Source: Galbula dea (taxonomy: Eukaryota; Chordata; Aves; Piciformes; Galbulidae). Taken from it: a stretch of DNA of 64,000 nucleotides. Both the position numbers and the translations under genes were made by a program. The notes below the pieces were generated by a model. The model was not told where the DNA came from. It did no database searches and saw only the letters and a program-made list of their open reading frames with translations. Of the stretch, positions 12,681 through 25,700 are shown one piece after another (the first letter of the stretch is position 1; the number at the start of each line of letters is the position of its first letter). The stretch spans positions 248,001-312,000 of the forward strand of contig VWZX01002268.1 in NCBI GenBank assembly GCA_013399015.1, given 5' to 3'.

Positions 12681-13890
12681 ACATTCCCTTAGAACTGTGA
12701 ACAGAGCTTGAGTATATAATCACAAGTTATTATTCAATTATTTAAAACTATTTCTACTCTCAGACTGCAAGTTAGGGTAAGTAATTAGAGGAAAAAAATA
12801 TTTTAGAAAACTACTGAGTATGACATCTCTTTTAAAAGTAATGTGCAATTCTATGCACCTTACCCCTTACAGAAAAAAATGACAAACATACTCTTGGGTA
12901 TTTACTGATAATATATTGTGCATATGGTCAGAAAATTCTTAACAAAAAGAAGAAAAGAAATCATTATCCAAGTTACAAAGTAAAATATTCATAAGGAAGT
13001 GCCAGAATTGAGATTGCCATTCTCTCCTCCACATACATATGCACCATATCAGTACTACTTTCATCTAACCCAGTTAAGGCTGTTAAACATTCTCTGAAGG
13101 CAGTCAATGACTGCAGATTTCAACAAAATTGAATTCTGAGGAAAACAATCAGACAAAGAATTACAAAATTGGATGAGGATGGACTCAGAGGTCATGAGCT
13201 TCACAAATAGCTCAACTCCAAAATCTTCTTTAAAACAAAATATTAAAATAAAAAAAGAAATAGTGACCTTCTATGTCTAAGCCAAATTTTTAGCTGCCCA
13301 GTTATCATATTTGCATAGTCTCCTGTAAACAGTTTTCGTTGTTTTTTACAAAATTAAGGGGAGGGTGACTAATGTAATCTGATTACACTTTCATTAATGG
13401 AATTAAGTAAAATGATTAAATCCACATCCATGCTAGAAAAAAATTTCCACAAGTATCTTTACCTCAGTAAAACTTTAAGTAAAAAGATTTTGCAAAAAGA
13501 AAACTCTAGGAAACATCACCTTACTATGTGCTACAGAAATCTGAGAAAATAAACATCTCCATGAAAGATTTAGTAAAGCTGGCACAATTTCACTATCATA
13601 GTTTCTTAATTTAAAACCCAATTCTCTACTCACTCAAATCTGTACTATTTTTCTGCTGCCTCCACACACTGGCAAGATCTTGTAAGTCTTGCAGAAGTAG
13701 TCTATTTCAGGATATAAATGGAGGCTTAAACATCTTTTCTTTTTTTAAGAACTGACTTATTCTGTTCTGTATTCTACAGAACTCCTCATGCTATTCTTCC
13801 CTAGAATGTAGTAGCATCCTAAATACACAATATCAAATCTTTTGAGTGTGCCAGGCTTTCTAAACTACTTCTTAAGATACTGACATTAAA

Positions 13891-13934
13891 ATATATATAT
13901 ATATATATATATNATGCACACATATATATATATA
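13891..13934. repeat. (AT)n microsatellite with an N
   Basis: Two AT runs flank a short TGCACACA core. An ambiguous base at 13913 shows that the assembler could not settle the length. Confidence 0.95.
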
Positions 13935-14270
13935 AACCTTCTGGATAGGCTGAGCAAGACATGCAAAGGAAATAAATTGTCTTTGTAACATTTTCTTTTT
14001 CCTTACATCCTCCTAGCTTCCTTCATCTATTTTCTCTGAAGCAGACACTGATAATGTTCTGTAACCCATCACATTTTTGATTTTTGAAACTGTTTTTTTT
14101 CACTCTTGCAATCTCTTTGTGTTAGAACTTGTTCATTCACACTGAAAAAAAATTGCCTATTTTTCCTATCTTAAATAGGTTGTCTTTTTTTGATGTCTCT
14201 CAAAAGCCTCCTATTGCAAAGATTACAAAATTTGTATTGCTACTTGATCATGCAAACTGAGACCTCTTTA

Positions 14271-14304
14271 CATTAATTTATCCTTTACATTAATTTATCC
14301 ATGT
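14271..14304. repeat. 17-bp tandem duplication
   Basis: The unit TTTACATTAATTTATCC occurs twice in direct succession. Confidence 0.8.
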
Positions 14305-14546
14305 TTATGATTCCAAATTATTTATATTTTGTTGAGAAAAATTTTATGAGAGTAGATTAATCTTGGCGCTTTAATTAGAATTAAAACACATCATACAGAT
14401 TTTAAGACATTTGTGATCCATTAAGGAAAGTGTACCTTCATGCTAAATAAAAAATAACCATAATTTAAAAATATTGTCTTTAACTATTTTCTTAGCTATT
14501 TTTAAGGCATGAATAAAAATTATGTTTTAATAATGTTTTTCTTTAC

Positions 14547-14769
14547 CTTGTCCTAAAGTTTGCTGGATGAGGATGCCCATCATATAATGACAAATAATCA
14601 TATTCTTCTTCTAGCGCAAAAGACTGAAAGACGATCTGTATTCTGTTTCTTTCTTCTGCTATTATAACCCATGTACAGTTTGCACCATTTGGATATCCAT
14701 ATGGGAAGCCAGGGCTTTCTATAGTGCCATTAAGTCCTTTTAAAGTTCCACCACAGGTATAAATAAATC
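14547..14769 (-). CDS. CSMD3: CSMD3 coding exon (start of first CUB domain)
   Basis: This 223-nt exon follows a TTTTTAG acceptor (14770-14771) and ends at an ACAAG|GTAAAG donor. Two bases complete a codon begun in the previous exon, 73 full codons follow, and AG remains to make Arg with the exon at 1474-1586. The product begins FIYTCGGTLKGLNGTIESPG, with the CUB cysteine pair (YTCGG and NCTW). Two N-glycosylation sequons (NGT, NCT) and the acidic EEEYDYLSLYDG segment typical of calcium-binding CUB domains are visible. It differs from the human CSMD3 sequence I remember at very few sites, one being Ala where human has Thr (HPHPAN). The signal peptide is not in this exon, so at least one further exon lies upstream on the minus strand. 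Confidence 0.95.
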
Positions 14770-15397
14770 CTAAAAATACAAGAAAACAAAAGTTAAAAAT
14801 CCAACTTTTCATCAACCTTCAATAAAATGTCATTGGAATTAAGGATTTCTAAAAAGTTATTCAAGTACTACTTTGCAAGTACTGCACTTAGAAAGGTAAA
14901 TTCCATGTTTTAATGCAAATCCTGGACATTTAATGCAAAATGATCCTGCCCACTGAACAAATGTGTCTTTTATACTGTTTATGTAAAGACATATGGTAGC
15001 ATCTCTGCAAATAAATATGAGGCAAAGCATTTGCACCAACTCCCTTTTTCGTAAAGAGGAAGAGAAGCGGCTAGAGAAAAGTAAGAGAGTCTTATTTTGG
15101 TGCTGGTCTGATGGAGATTAAGCCTATTAAACTTCTGCTGCTCTTTCCCAGATTTTGAGACTGAAAGAGGCTGGAAGACTATTATGAACAAGCTTTTACC
15201 TATCCATAATTTTGATTTATGAAAGTAGTGTTCTTAAAGACTCAATGTGAAAGAGCAATCCGTTGCATCTTTATACTATCTCATGTATATAATACATTGT
15301 ATATTTGTAACTAGAAAGAACTTCCTAAATTTTTCTGGATATAAATAAAATATTAAGATGAACAGTGTATATGTTTTGACTGACCCCATGTGAGTGT

Positions 15398-15925
15398 TGT
15401 TGTATAACCCCAGTAGTCAGCTAAGTCCCACACATCTGCACACTCACTGCTCCCCAGTGGGTTGGGAGAAAGAATCAGAAAGATTAAAGATAATAAAATT
15501 TTGGGATTGAGATAAAGACAGTTTAGAGTAAAAGCTATGAATTCATTTGGAATTCATTTGGCTACTTTGGCAAGAGTTTAGCCATTTCCAGGAAAGAAAG
15601 GATCCATCACACCTAACAGTTACAAGAAAAACACCATAACCCTGAACATCCCCCTTCCTCAGTTTTTTATTACTGTACATGATGTCATATGGTATGGAAT
15701 ATTCCTTTGGTCAATGGAGGTTAGCTGTTTCAGCTGTGCCACCTCCTAACTTCTTGCCCATCCCCAGCCAATTTATGGGAAAGGACAGCATGAGAAACAG
15801 ATATGATCTTGACACTAAGCACTTTTCAACAGTAACTAAAATGTCCTTGTATTATAAACATTGTTCTGTTTTCAAATCCAGGACATAACACCCTGGGATC
15901 TACTATGAAGAAAATTAATCATTTT
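15398..15925 (-). mobile_element. ERVL-like solo LTR
   Basis: Read on the minus strand, the order of recognised blocks is as follows. First come the inner part of the start (GTAGATCCCAGGG and the ATTTTCTTCATAGTA region) and the CACAGCTGAAACAGCT region. Then come a CRE-like TGACATCA within CATACCATATGACATCATG, and TTTATCTCAATCCC with the CCCACTGGGGAGCAGTGAG block near the end. These match, from memory, a very common type of bird LTR in which a TATA element follows the CRE-like site. No internal retroviral coding sequence flanks it, so I call it a solo LTR. It is about 530 bp and clearly diverged. Confidence 0.8.
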
Positions 15926-18900
15926 TAATATATCTTCAATTGTTAGAAATGGCACCTCCAATGAAAAGCCAAATTTCTTGCACTAAGTTTTCTTTTTATA
16001 TGGAAAATCCATTTTCTAAGGAAAAAAAGAGAAAACAAGAAAGCTTGTGAAAAGATCTCCCCCAGGTCACCGAGTCCTGGCAGGACAGGTTCTCTTCTAT
16101 GCTCTTGTTCTCAGTTTCAATGCTCGGTTGCTATATACGTTTCATAACAAATGACAAACAAAGCAGATGCCATTTCTTTAATTATACACATGTATATTTT
16201 TGAGCTCATTAAATCATCTTCTCTATAACAGATTCACAAGTTTGTCACTTTGCTGACAAATTAAATGTTCAGAGACCTCTTTCTCTGAAGTACTGAACAG
16301 AAATCTTTAAAGATTTTACATTTTCCATTGCTACACTGTAAAGTAACAATTCTTTACTACAGAAGGCCATGTCCAAAACTTGTATGTTTGTTTTTTTCAT
16401 ATTTATCTCCTATGGTGAGAAAAGATGCCTCTCATGAAGTGTGATTACTCTTTTACTACAAATATCAGTGTATTATAGATATATAGGACAGATAGGGAAT
16501 GGAAAATCCTCTTAGAAACTAATTAGGGCTTTGTTTGCTTCATCTGACAAGTATAGCAAATTTTACCTTCTGCTGCAAATTAGCTTGGGGAATTCATTTT
16601 CATACCAGTGCCTACACACTTTCATTTGTTATCAAGCTTCATTCCTAGGAGTCTGCTTTATTTATGTTTTTCTGCATCTCCCTCATACACTCAAACTATT
16701 TTTAAATCTCCTTTATGAGTTATTATTTATTATTTAAGCCAGCTGTTTTATTTAGCACTTTAAAAATCTTTTAGAATACTGTTTGTACACAAGTCACTTT
16801 ACAAAACTAAGCTATTTACTGACCAGACAATCTTAGTCCTAGAAAGTTAACAAGTCCCACCAAATACAGTCACTTGAATAAAACTTTTAAAACAGATAAG
16901 TGCACATATTTGACAATTTAATTTTTCCTATAGAATTCTTCATATGAGACCTACTTCAACTGAATTTGAGAAAAAAAAATCTTAGAGACTTGAAACTTAA
17001 ATAGCATGCACTGTAAATTTCTCATTGTTTCTCCAGAGGAAGCAAAAAAGCACAGCGTGAGCATAGGCTCAATGTCATAATAAAGCTCCAAAATTCAGAA
17101 CCTGTGTCAATATTGCTACATCTAAATCAGAATAGCTGTCAATTACTTATGTACTATTCTGTTAATTCAAGGCAAGCTATAAAGAAAAATTCAAATAATA
17201 GGTCTTCTGTGACTGAAATAAAACTATATTTTTCAAAATATTAACAAAGCCAAAACAATGAAAAAGTGTCTTGTGACATAACTGGCTACTTACTAAGGAA
17301 TGTATCACTTCATACTGAATATAGTAGTTGTTTCTATCCATAAATGTATATGAAATATAAACTTCCATACATATAAAAGTCCCACTTACTCCTTTTACTT
17401 CATAACTGTATCAGAAGAGATATATTCATATGATTTAAGAACATTTAACTTGGTATTTTTCAACAATGACTAGCAGAATGTAACACTGCTATGCATATTT
17501 CAGAAGACATACTTTTAATTCCAAGAATGAAAAAAAGAAACAGTGAAGTTTGATTTTTATAAGTTTACTCTTTTAATCTGTAAAATAAAAAATCATGCCA
17601 ACAGAATCCATAAAACATGCAGTTTAATCTCTACTTTCATATGTTAATCCATTCTGTAATGCTCTTCACCTTGGCAGACTGACTTGGTTACATTCAAAAT
17701 AAACATGCATTAACTGACTACTCTGATCAAATGTTGAAAACATGACATTTATTTTCAGATGGCAAAATTCTTTCTGAAATAACTGGTAACATATACTGTG
17801 ATCTGTTTGATCTAGATTTCAGAATTAGCATTCAAAGCAGAATTTACTTGCACACTTTCATTAAAGAGAAGGTTTGATCCAAAGCGTGAGATAAAGAATT
17901 TTGAAAAGCTTGAAGTTAGACTAGAAAAGAAAAATACTTGTTGATGCAAATATGAAAATGAACAACCCCGCTGATGATATTCTCCTAAAAGTTACTGTGA
18001 TTCAAAATTTCCATCTTACTGTTTTCTACCAGACACTAAAATTCAGATATTTAATTCTCATCAACTTTATATGGATAAATATTTATTGAAATCAGAAAAC
18101 TGTTTGTCTTCCTAATTTCAGTCATACTTTGGTTCATTGTGGGATTAAAGTAAGAATCAATAACATCAGTTCTTACTTAACCTATTTATTCAACTTTCAT
18201 TGCCATCTAACAAAGTAATACTTATGCCATATCTATAACCCTTGCCCTTGAACATCCCATAACTATATTAATTACAAGATTGTCTTTTGCTTTTTCTTTT
18301 CCTCCTGCTCATTCAATTATACTGTGAATAACATGTTTTCCCAAGTCTCACCTTCCAAATACTTCACATCTTTTGTTTAATCTCCTTTGTTTAATGTATT
18401 CTTCAATAGTAGTCATCACCATAATTGTATGCATTGATTAACACAGACAGAATTGCTTGCATATTTCCTTTCAAGAAGGTATTTAATACTTGCTGTCATT
18501 TATTTCAAGAGCAAACTAAGAAAATGGAAGAAATTGTTCACATGCTGCTTTATTCTTCTCTATCTTCTCCTGATTTTCTTCTGACTCTTTCACTTGCACC
18601 AACCTTGAAGCACTGTCAATCGTATCTTAAAGTATTCCTTAGTCATGTCATCCATATTAATCACCTTCTTTTTGCAGTCTACTTATTTGCAAAATTGTTC
18701 TTTTCTCCCTCTATGCCTAGACCTCTATGCCTATTTAACCCAATCCTTCTTACTACCTCCTCAGCTCCAATAGCAGCTTTTACATTGAGCTTTCTACCAC
18801 TTGAGCAGAGACTATGCTTAATATTCTGTCTGATCATGGAAAAAAAGGTGACAGATTCATTATGTGACTTTTTTTTGAAAGTTCCCAAAGTATAATAATT

Positions 18901-20696
18901 TCTTCTGTTGTAGTTATGTCTCTCTCTGTGGGTTGTTTCTTTTTTTTACTTTCTGATAAGTCAATCAATCTTTCTTTACATATAATGTTTATTTCCTTGA
19001 TTTTAGACTGCTTCCTTTAGTCTAGAGAAATTCCAGTCATACCTAATAAAGCCCTGTAAAAAATGTAAAAACCTTCTGCTTTTGAAGTGCACAATGTAGA
19101 AGCACCATTGTAACACCTTTGTGTCAGGTCTTAGTAATTCCAAGAAATTTGGGATTTCTTAAATAAATTGCCATTTCATTTCCTTTTTGTCTTAAAAGCA
19201 TTTGCTTTCACAAGCAAGATACTCAAATGTTTATTCTCCACATAGCTGACTGGAAATTATGTCAATACAGAGGCACAGTAGAGTGTTCAAAAGAAGCTTG
19301 TTCTATGGCTCACTCTTTGTTTATGATTTCTATCATTTTAATGTCATGAGGAAAGATAGATATACTTCTTTGCAAATAATTGCATAAGATAGATTGTCTT
19401 GCCCTTCCATAAATTATAACAAAGCACAAAAATTACTTTTTCAAACATTTGATAGGGTTGGCTGGAAACCCTATAACAATTTCAGTGGAACTGGTACAGA
19501 ATACCACCCAAATAGAAGCTATCACTGTAAAGTAATTATCACTGCATTTGAAGAACTTTATGAAAGTACTGTTTTTCCTTCAAAGAGTAATTTCTTATCT
19601 CTGTTTCCACCACCTTTTCTGAAGGAGGTTCAGAAATACTTTATTGTTGTCTTCCAATGGTCTCAGCTATGGAAACTGGCAGAGGGATAAAAGATTCTGT
19701 CCCTTCACATCAATTTTGTTTCTTCTTTTAAGAAACATAAGGTCTAAAAAACATCAGGACTGCTCATGTTCATATGGAATCCATCCTGAAGGATTAAAAT
19801 GGCAAGGTGGAAAAATCAATAACTGTATCTTCTTTGACAAAAATTTCGGTAATATTTTTGTTACATATATTGATGTAAATATTTATTGTCATTGTGTGTT
19901 TCCTCTTTTACAATAGTAAACTATTTCCTATAACTGAAAAGAAAGTCTTAAACTGCAATAGTGTCACCAGCCTTTGAAAAACTTTAAAGAAGGTGTAATA
20001 TAAATTTACCACTTTGTAAGTCATTCAAGAGAAGATGACTAATAATTTCACAGAAAAATACAGGTTTTCTTCCCTTACCCTTAGGCACTTAATTCCTTTG
20101 GGTTTTACATAACTCTTTGACAGGGAATAACCCTCTGCTCCTATTTCAAAAGCATTGCCACCACCACTACAGATGAAAGTCTGGTTTCAACAAAGTCAGC
20201 TGAAATACACTCAGGTTTTTATCCCTAATATGTAATCAACTTTCCTTCTAAGGATAGTTCAATACTTCTCTGTGATTCCTTATGTAATATCTCAAACACT
20301 TTATAGATAAGGAATCATCTGTTCCAATATAACTGCCTCCTTGAGGTTAATCTCTCAGATGTGATAAACATCTGGGCAATGAACTAGATATAAAACCAAG
20401 AAAGAATGTTTGGAATCTCATCACAGAGCAAATTAAAAATCTTCTCTGGGATCAAAAGTCTACAATATTTAATACCCCTCACACATGCCAGCGCTGCCAA
20501 ACTTCAAGGGAAATCAGATTTATGTTTGTGGACATTGTAGATAGATATTAAAGGTGTTTGGGATGTTTTAAGAGAAATCTGATCTCAAATGATAGAACTT
20601 CTGGCATTTGGCCACCCTGCTTCCCTGTCCCATATTTCAGAATAAACATTTTGAGCTATGACTTCCTCATTTTAGAAAAAAGAATTGTGAGCACCT

Positions 20697-21087
20697 ATTT
20701 TATGAGGGAAGGCTGAGAGAGCTGGGTCTGTTTAGCCTAGGGGGGATCTTCTCAATACTTACAAATACTTAATGGGAGGGTGTCAGGAGGATGGGGCCAG
20801 TCTTTTTTCAGTGGTGCCCAGTGACAGTACAAGAGGTAACAGGCACAAACTGTAAATATAGGAAGTTCCATCTGAACATAAGAAGGAACTTCTTTACTTT
20901 GAGAGTGGTGGAGCACTGGAACAGGCTGCCTAGGGACGTGGGGGAGTCTCCATCTCTGGAGACATTCAAAACTCTTCTGAATGCCATCCTGTGCAACATG
21001 CTCCAGGTGAACCTGCTCTAAGAGGGGGTTGGACTAGATGATCTCCAGAGGTCCCTTCCAACTCATAATATTCTGTGATTTTGTGAA
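20697..21087 (+). mobile_element. CR1 LINE 3' end
   Basis: The plus strand shows GAGAGCTGGGTCTGTTTAGC, RRNFFTLRVVEHWNRLPRDV and ESPSLETFK, then the 3' UTR GGGGTTGGACTAGATGATCT, GGTCCCTTCCAAC and an ATTCTGTGATTTTGTG tail. The frame is broken in places. Its 3' UTR is the closest in the window to the tail of the 5S chimera at 44251-44327. Confidence 0.95.
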
Positions 21088-21150
21088 AAGTGCATCTGTT
21101 AGTACTCTAACCCTGCACTCTGCCTACTTTTTCTTCTTCTGCCTACTTTT

Positions 21151-22000
21151 ATAGAGTCATAGAATCATCTGGGTTGGAAGGGAGTTTAGAGGTCATGTAG
21201 TCCAACCCCCTTATAGTGAGCAGGGACATCCCCAACTAAATCAGGTTGCTCAGAACCCTGTCCAGCATCACCTTCAATGCCTCCAGAGAGGGGGCCTCAA
21301 CCACCTCCCTCGGCAACCTGTTCCAGTGTTCCACCACCCTCATGGTAAGGACCTTTTACCTAATATCTAACCTAAACCTACTCTTCCCTAATTTAAATCC
21401 ATTACCCCTTTTCCTTTCACTATAGGCCTTTGTAAACAGGCCCTCTCCAGCCTTTCTGTAAGTTCCCTTCAGCAACTAGAAGGTCACTATTAGGTCCCAC
21501 CGAAGCCTTCTCTTTTCCAGGCTGAACAATCACAGTTCCCTCAGACAGTTTTCATAGGGGAGGTGTTCCAGCCCCCTGATCATTTTTGTAGCCCTCCTTC
21601 AGACCCACTCTAACAGGTCCATGTCCTTTCTGTGTTGAGGGAACAGAGCTAAACATAGTATTCCAGATGAGGTCTCACCAGAGCAGAGTACAGTGGCAGA
21701 ATCACCTCTCTTGATCTGCTGGTCACACTTCTCTTGATGCAGACCAGGATGTGATTTGCCTTCTGGGCCACCAGCACACAGTTTGCTCATGTCCAGCTTC
21801 TGATCCACCAACACCCCCAAGTTCTTTTCTGCAGGGCTGCTCTCTACTTCCTCATCCCCCAGCCTATATTGATAGTGGGGATTATTCTGACCCAGGTGCA
21901 GGACCCTGCACTTGGTCTTTTTAAACCACATGAGGTTCACCTGGGCCTACCTCTCCAGCCTGTCTAGGTCCTTCTGAATAGCATCCTGCCCCTCTAAGTG
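21151..22000 (-). mobile_element. CR1 LINE 3' fragment (about 850 bp)
   Basis: It starts on the plus strand with AGAGTCATAGAATCATCTGG, the reverse complement of the CR1 tail. The reverse-transcriptase C-terminus follows, with frame fragments such as CRVLHLGQNN and EKNLGVLVDQKLDMSKLCA on the minus strand. It is the longest near-continuous CR1 piece on the minus strand here and lies tail to tail with the copy ending at 21087. Confidence 0.93.
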
Positions 22001-22703
22001 AGAATTAACCAGCAGACAACCAGAAACTGATCTAAGAATATTCCCTGCAGCCCTAAAGAAAACATCACATCAAAGACATGGCTGTAAATTAATTCATGCA
22101 GAATTTGTGCTTGATTATATGCTAAATTTACTCTGTGGAAAAGATGTGAACAGAGATTCCACTGTAAAAATCTGTTTTTGAAAGAATTATATTTATTTTA
22201 CATTTCCTTTTCACTGTTTCCTTTTCAAAAAATCCAACCACATGTCCAGAGATTTTGTACTGTGCTTTAGTAGTTGTCTTTTCTAAATGTGTGATCTGAA
22301 AAACTGTTAATTTCATAATTAAATTGGGATGTTTTAAAAATTATCTTAAAACCATCACTTAACAAGTCAAATTGACAAGGAAGATGACTCCCAGAATACT
22401 CTGAACAGGCAATAGCATTTTTAAGCATTTATATTCTCTTAGAAATAACAAGTCTCAATTTGCATAGTCTTCCTAATTGATTTCCAAACAACATATCTTA
22501 GAGAAAAATCCTCTTTCCATTAAAATGTACTGGTAAGTAGTCAGTTTATCATTTAGTTGAATCCATGCAATGTATTGCTTCTAAAGCTTCATTACTGTTG
22601 TATTTATTTCTTTCTATGTGTTGATAAAGATTTTGCTGGAAAGTACAGGTGTTTGGGTCTCTAAGATATAAGTAGATAGCAAGACATGAAAAAGTTAAAG
22701 CTG

Positions 22704-22718
22704 AAAAAAAAAAAAAAA
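22704..22718. repeat. Poly(A) run
   Basis: About 15 consecutive A. No retroposed gene was recognised next to it. Confidence 0.8.
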
Positions 22719-25700
22719 GGTAAATTAAGTTGTCCACAGCAGAATATTTAATTATCATTATTGTGAAGTTTGTTTATTCTTAAATAAGGAAAACTCACAT
22801 AATAAGAGTCTTCACTCTTTGCACTAGAGAAATATAAGCAAATACACTCTCTAGAAAAAAAAGTTAAAACAAAAGTAACTTCTGAAGAAATTAAGATATA
22901 TTTAGTACTACACTTTTAAATTAAAGTTCAAACGATGAAAAACCTTAACATTTTTCACACAAAGTGTAATTTAATAGCAGAACAGTAAATATAATGCTGA
23001 CTTAAATTCCTTACATTTAAAGCCCACTGGCATGCACAGTAAGACTGTCATTGTACAGCTAGTTCATTAAAATGTAGGATCTGGAATATGGACTTCCCTA
23101 ATGAGATTTACACAGAGGGTTAGTCTAGTGAAAAAAATCTCAAAAAAGCCCCCAAAATAAACAAGCAAATCAAACCAAACTAAAAGTAAAGAAAACCACA
23201 GTTACAGTATAGAACACCTGCGAGTTTGACATCTTGCAGCAGATTCAGACAAGTGACAGAAAGCAGATTATTGCAAATCTAAGTAACATGTTCAAATTAG
23301 TATATAGACTTAGATAAAGATGAAAAAAGTTTCCAGTTTCCATACTCTTTCTAAAATATCATAGATTTAGTCAAGCTCAAAAAGGGAGGGGGAAAAGGGG
23401 GAAGCAAAACCTAAAATGATTAAAATTTTTCCAGTAAGCATTCAGAAAGGAAATAAACATTATCAAACAAATATGATGCTGGTTTGAAGTGACTTCAACA
23501 AGATTAGAAAAGACTTTGAAGATTCAGTGCTTGGAAAATAAGGACAAAATAAAGGCTTTGTTTTAAGTATCTGCCAATAGAATTTGAACATAAGAATGGC
23601 ATGGTATTTACTGTAGGTTACTGCACACACCCTTCCTAAAAAATTGCTGGTAATAGTGCCACTGACTTATCATGAATAATCATCTCCTCTGGCATGACAA
23701 ACTAACTCTAAAAGGAAAACTATTACTTCAGAACAAATTCTACTGCATTGAAAAATTCTCAGTAGTAAAGAATCTCAGTAGAGTATTAAAGCTTGTTGAA
23801 TTCCAGACAAGGAGAAGAGAGACTTTTATGTCTTTCACAGGCTGAATCTGTTGTACTCTATCTATTAAATATTAGGTAATAGCCATGTCTCACCTAACAA
23901 AATTTTGAGATGGTAAGTGATTTTCTGTAAGTTTTTAAAAATTGTGTGCTTTGATTTTTATTTCATCAGTAAAAAAATAAGTCTTTGATCCTCTTGGCAC
24001 CTTAGTATAAATATTAAACAAACTCATATTTTTTAATCTTTTTTTATTATAATTATTTTTTTTCCTAAAGCAAAGACATGTTATTGTAGTCTTAACTACT
24101 GACTCCCTGCTTCTTTGGAGTAATTGAAAATGTCTGGTTATAACAGAACAAAGACTAATACAGAGACAGCTTTTTTCATGGGAAGCATTATGAAAATATT
24201 TTCTTTTGGTATTTATGCATGTGTGTGAAAGCATCAAGACAGACACACTGATAGATAGATACCAAGGCAGGCAAAACACATACCTATAATACTTGTGTAG
24301 GAAAAAAAACCCACCTTCTTTTTAATACTCCATACTGATCACTATGATAAGGAAATGCTCAGTTTCATCTTGCTTAATGTGTAGGAGTTGTTCTTAGGAA
24401 GGCAGATTTTTCTAGCAGTCAGAGTGGTTTTGCATTGTATAACAAGATTAAAAAAATACTTCTTGCAGAAGATAGGAATCAGGAAAACCAAACTATACTG
24501 TAATACAAGCCCTTCAGAAGAACCTGGAAAGATTTCCTTCAAAGTTTGTGAATATTTCCTCACAACAGTTTTGAAGATGATCTGGGTGTATTGAACACAT
24601 CCACTACAATACCAGTAGAAACCTGAAAGACACGCATGGCAACTTTGGTACCACGGGATTATATATATAAGATCTGTGTTCAGTCCCTAGATTACAAAAG
24701 AAACATGTTTGATCCCTCTAGATGACAAGCAGAATCATACTACAAATGCATAGTAGATTGTTTAATTGTGCTCAATCTCAGGCAAGAAATGGAATTTGGA
24801 CTGAGTTTAGGCAAAAAAAAAAACACTAGAAAATTGGGTCATGTTAAAAGACTTCACCAGGGTTAAAAAGTTTTGACTGTATCAAAAGGGATGTGTGACC
24901 ATCTGTTCAGTGATGTTTAGTGTGGTTGGAAGCACAATTGATTGCAATGTTTGGATATAACTTTTAATTTTTGTTTTTGCCATATCTTGTTAAATCAAAT
25001 CTTCTTTGAATGTATATCCAAATACATTTTTGTGAAGGTTTCTCGCCAGCATGAACTTCTGGTCTAAGTAAAAGTGACATCCCAGGTAACAGCTAGCTGT
25101 TCACAGTAATTACTGGAGTATACAAGACTTAATTTCAAGTCCTTGTTCTCTGTGTTCTCTGCGTTTATGTGTCCCACAGAGTACTGGACATAGGTTACTT
25201 ACAAGTCAGCTTGATGCTTATGTCTTCTGGAGTGTCTTAGCTCTTATTTAAGTTGTTACTTAAGATCAAAGCCAAATCTGCAAACCTCTATATTTTGTTT
25301 CTGTAAAAGCAGATTTGTTTTCCAAACTTAATTGTATGTCCAGTGAATATTCTGTCAGTGCATCCATAATCCTGTAACTGCTGAATGTATTCCAGGGCCT
25401 TAAGTCGTCTTTATGTTCAAGTACTGACATTTATTCTTTTTCATGTGCTTACAAATGAGATACAAAGAGTAGAATTTGATTAAATGTTGGTGTTTGCAAT
25501 GTTCCAAGAGCAAGGTTCCTGTTATTATCAGTGGAGTGCTGGACAACAGATTCAGTGGGACTTAGTCATGTACAGCAGATTGCAATCAAATAAGCTGACT
25601 TTGTATAGTCTTCATTGGCTTAAATAGCCTAGATTAATTTAGACACCTGCTCTGTACATGTCTAATGTCACGTAAAGGAATCTTGCCTAAAATACATCTG

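Larger units (their letters stand above)
1587..14546 (-). other. CSMD3: CSMD3 intron 2 (12,960 bp, complete)
   Basis: The intron is bounded by GTAAAG (14546 downwards) and TTAG (1587-1588), a standard GT-AG pair whose flanking exons join in frame. It carries two CR1 fragments read on the minus strand, one CR1 fragment on the plus strand, one LTR, an RTE-type LINE and the N gap. The stretches 2032-4785, 4983-8907, 10421-12183 and 12681-13890 show only AT-rich sequence with no gene or repeat that I recognise. Confidence 0.88.

Noticed and set aside
18425..18895. 156-codon plus-strand open frame, the longest without N outside recognised repeats
   Set aside because: It is Leu/Phe/Ser-rich from a T-rich stretch, has no domain, no splice context and no match that I know; it is best explained by composition.
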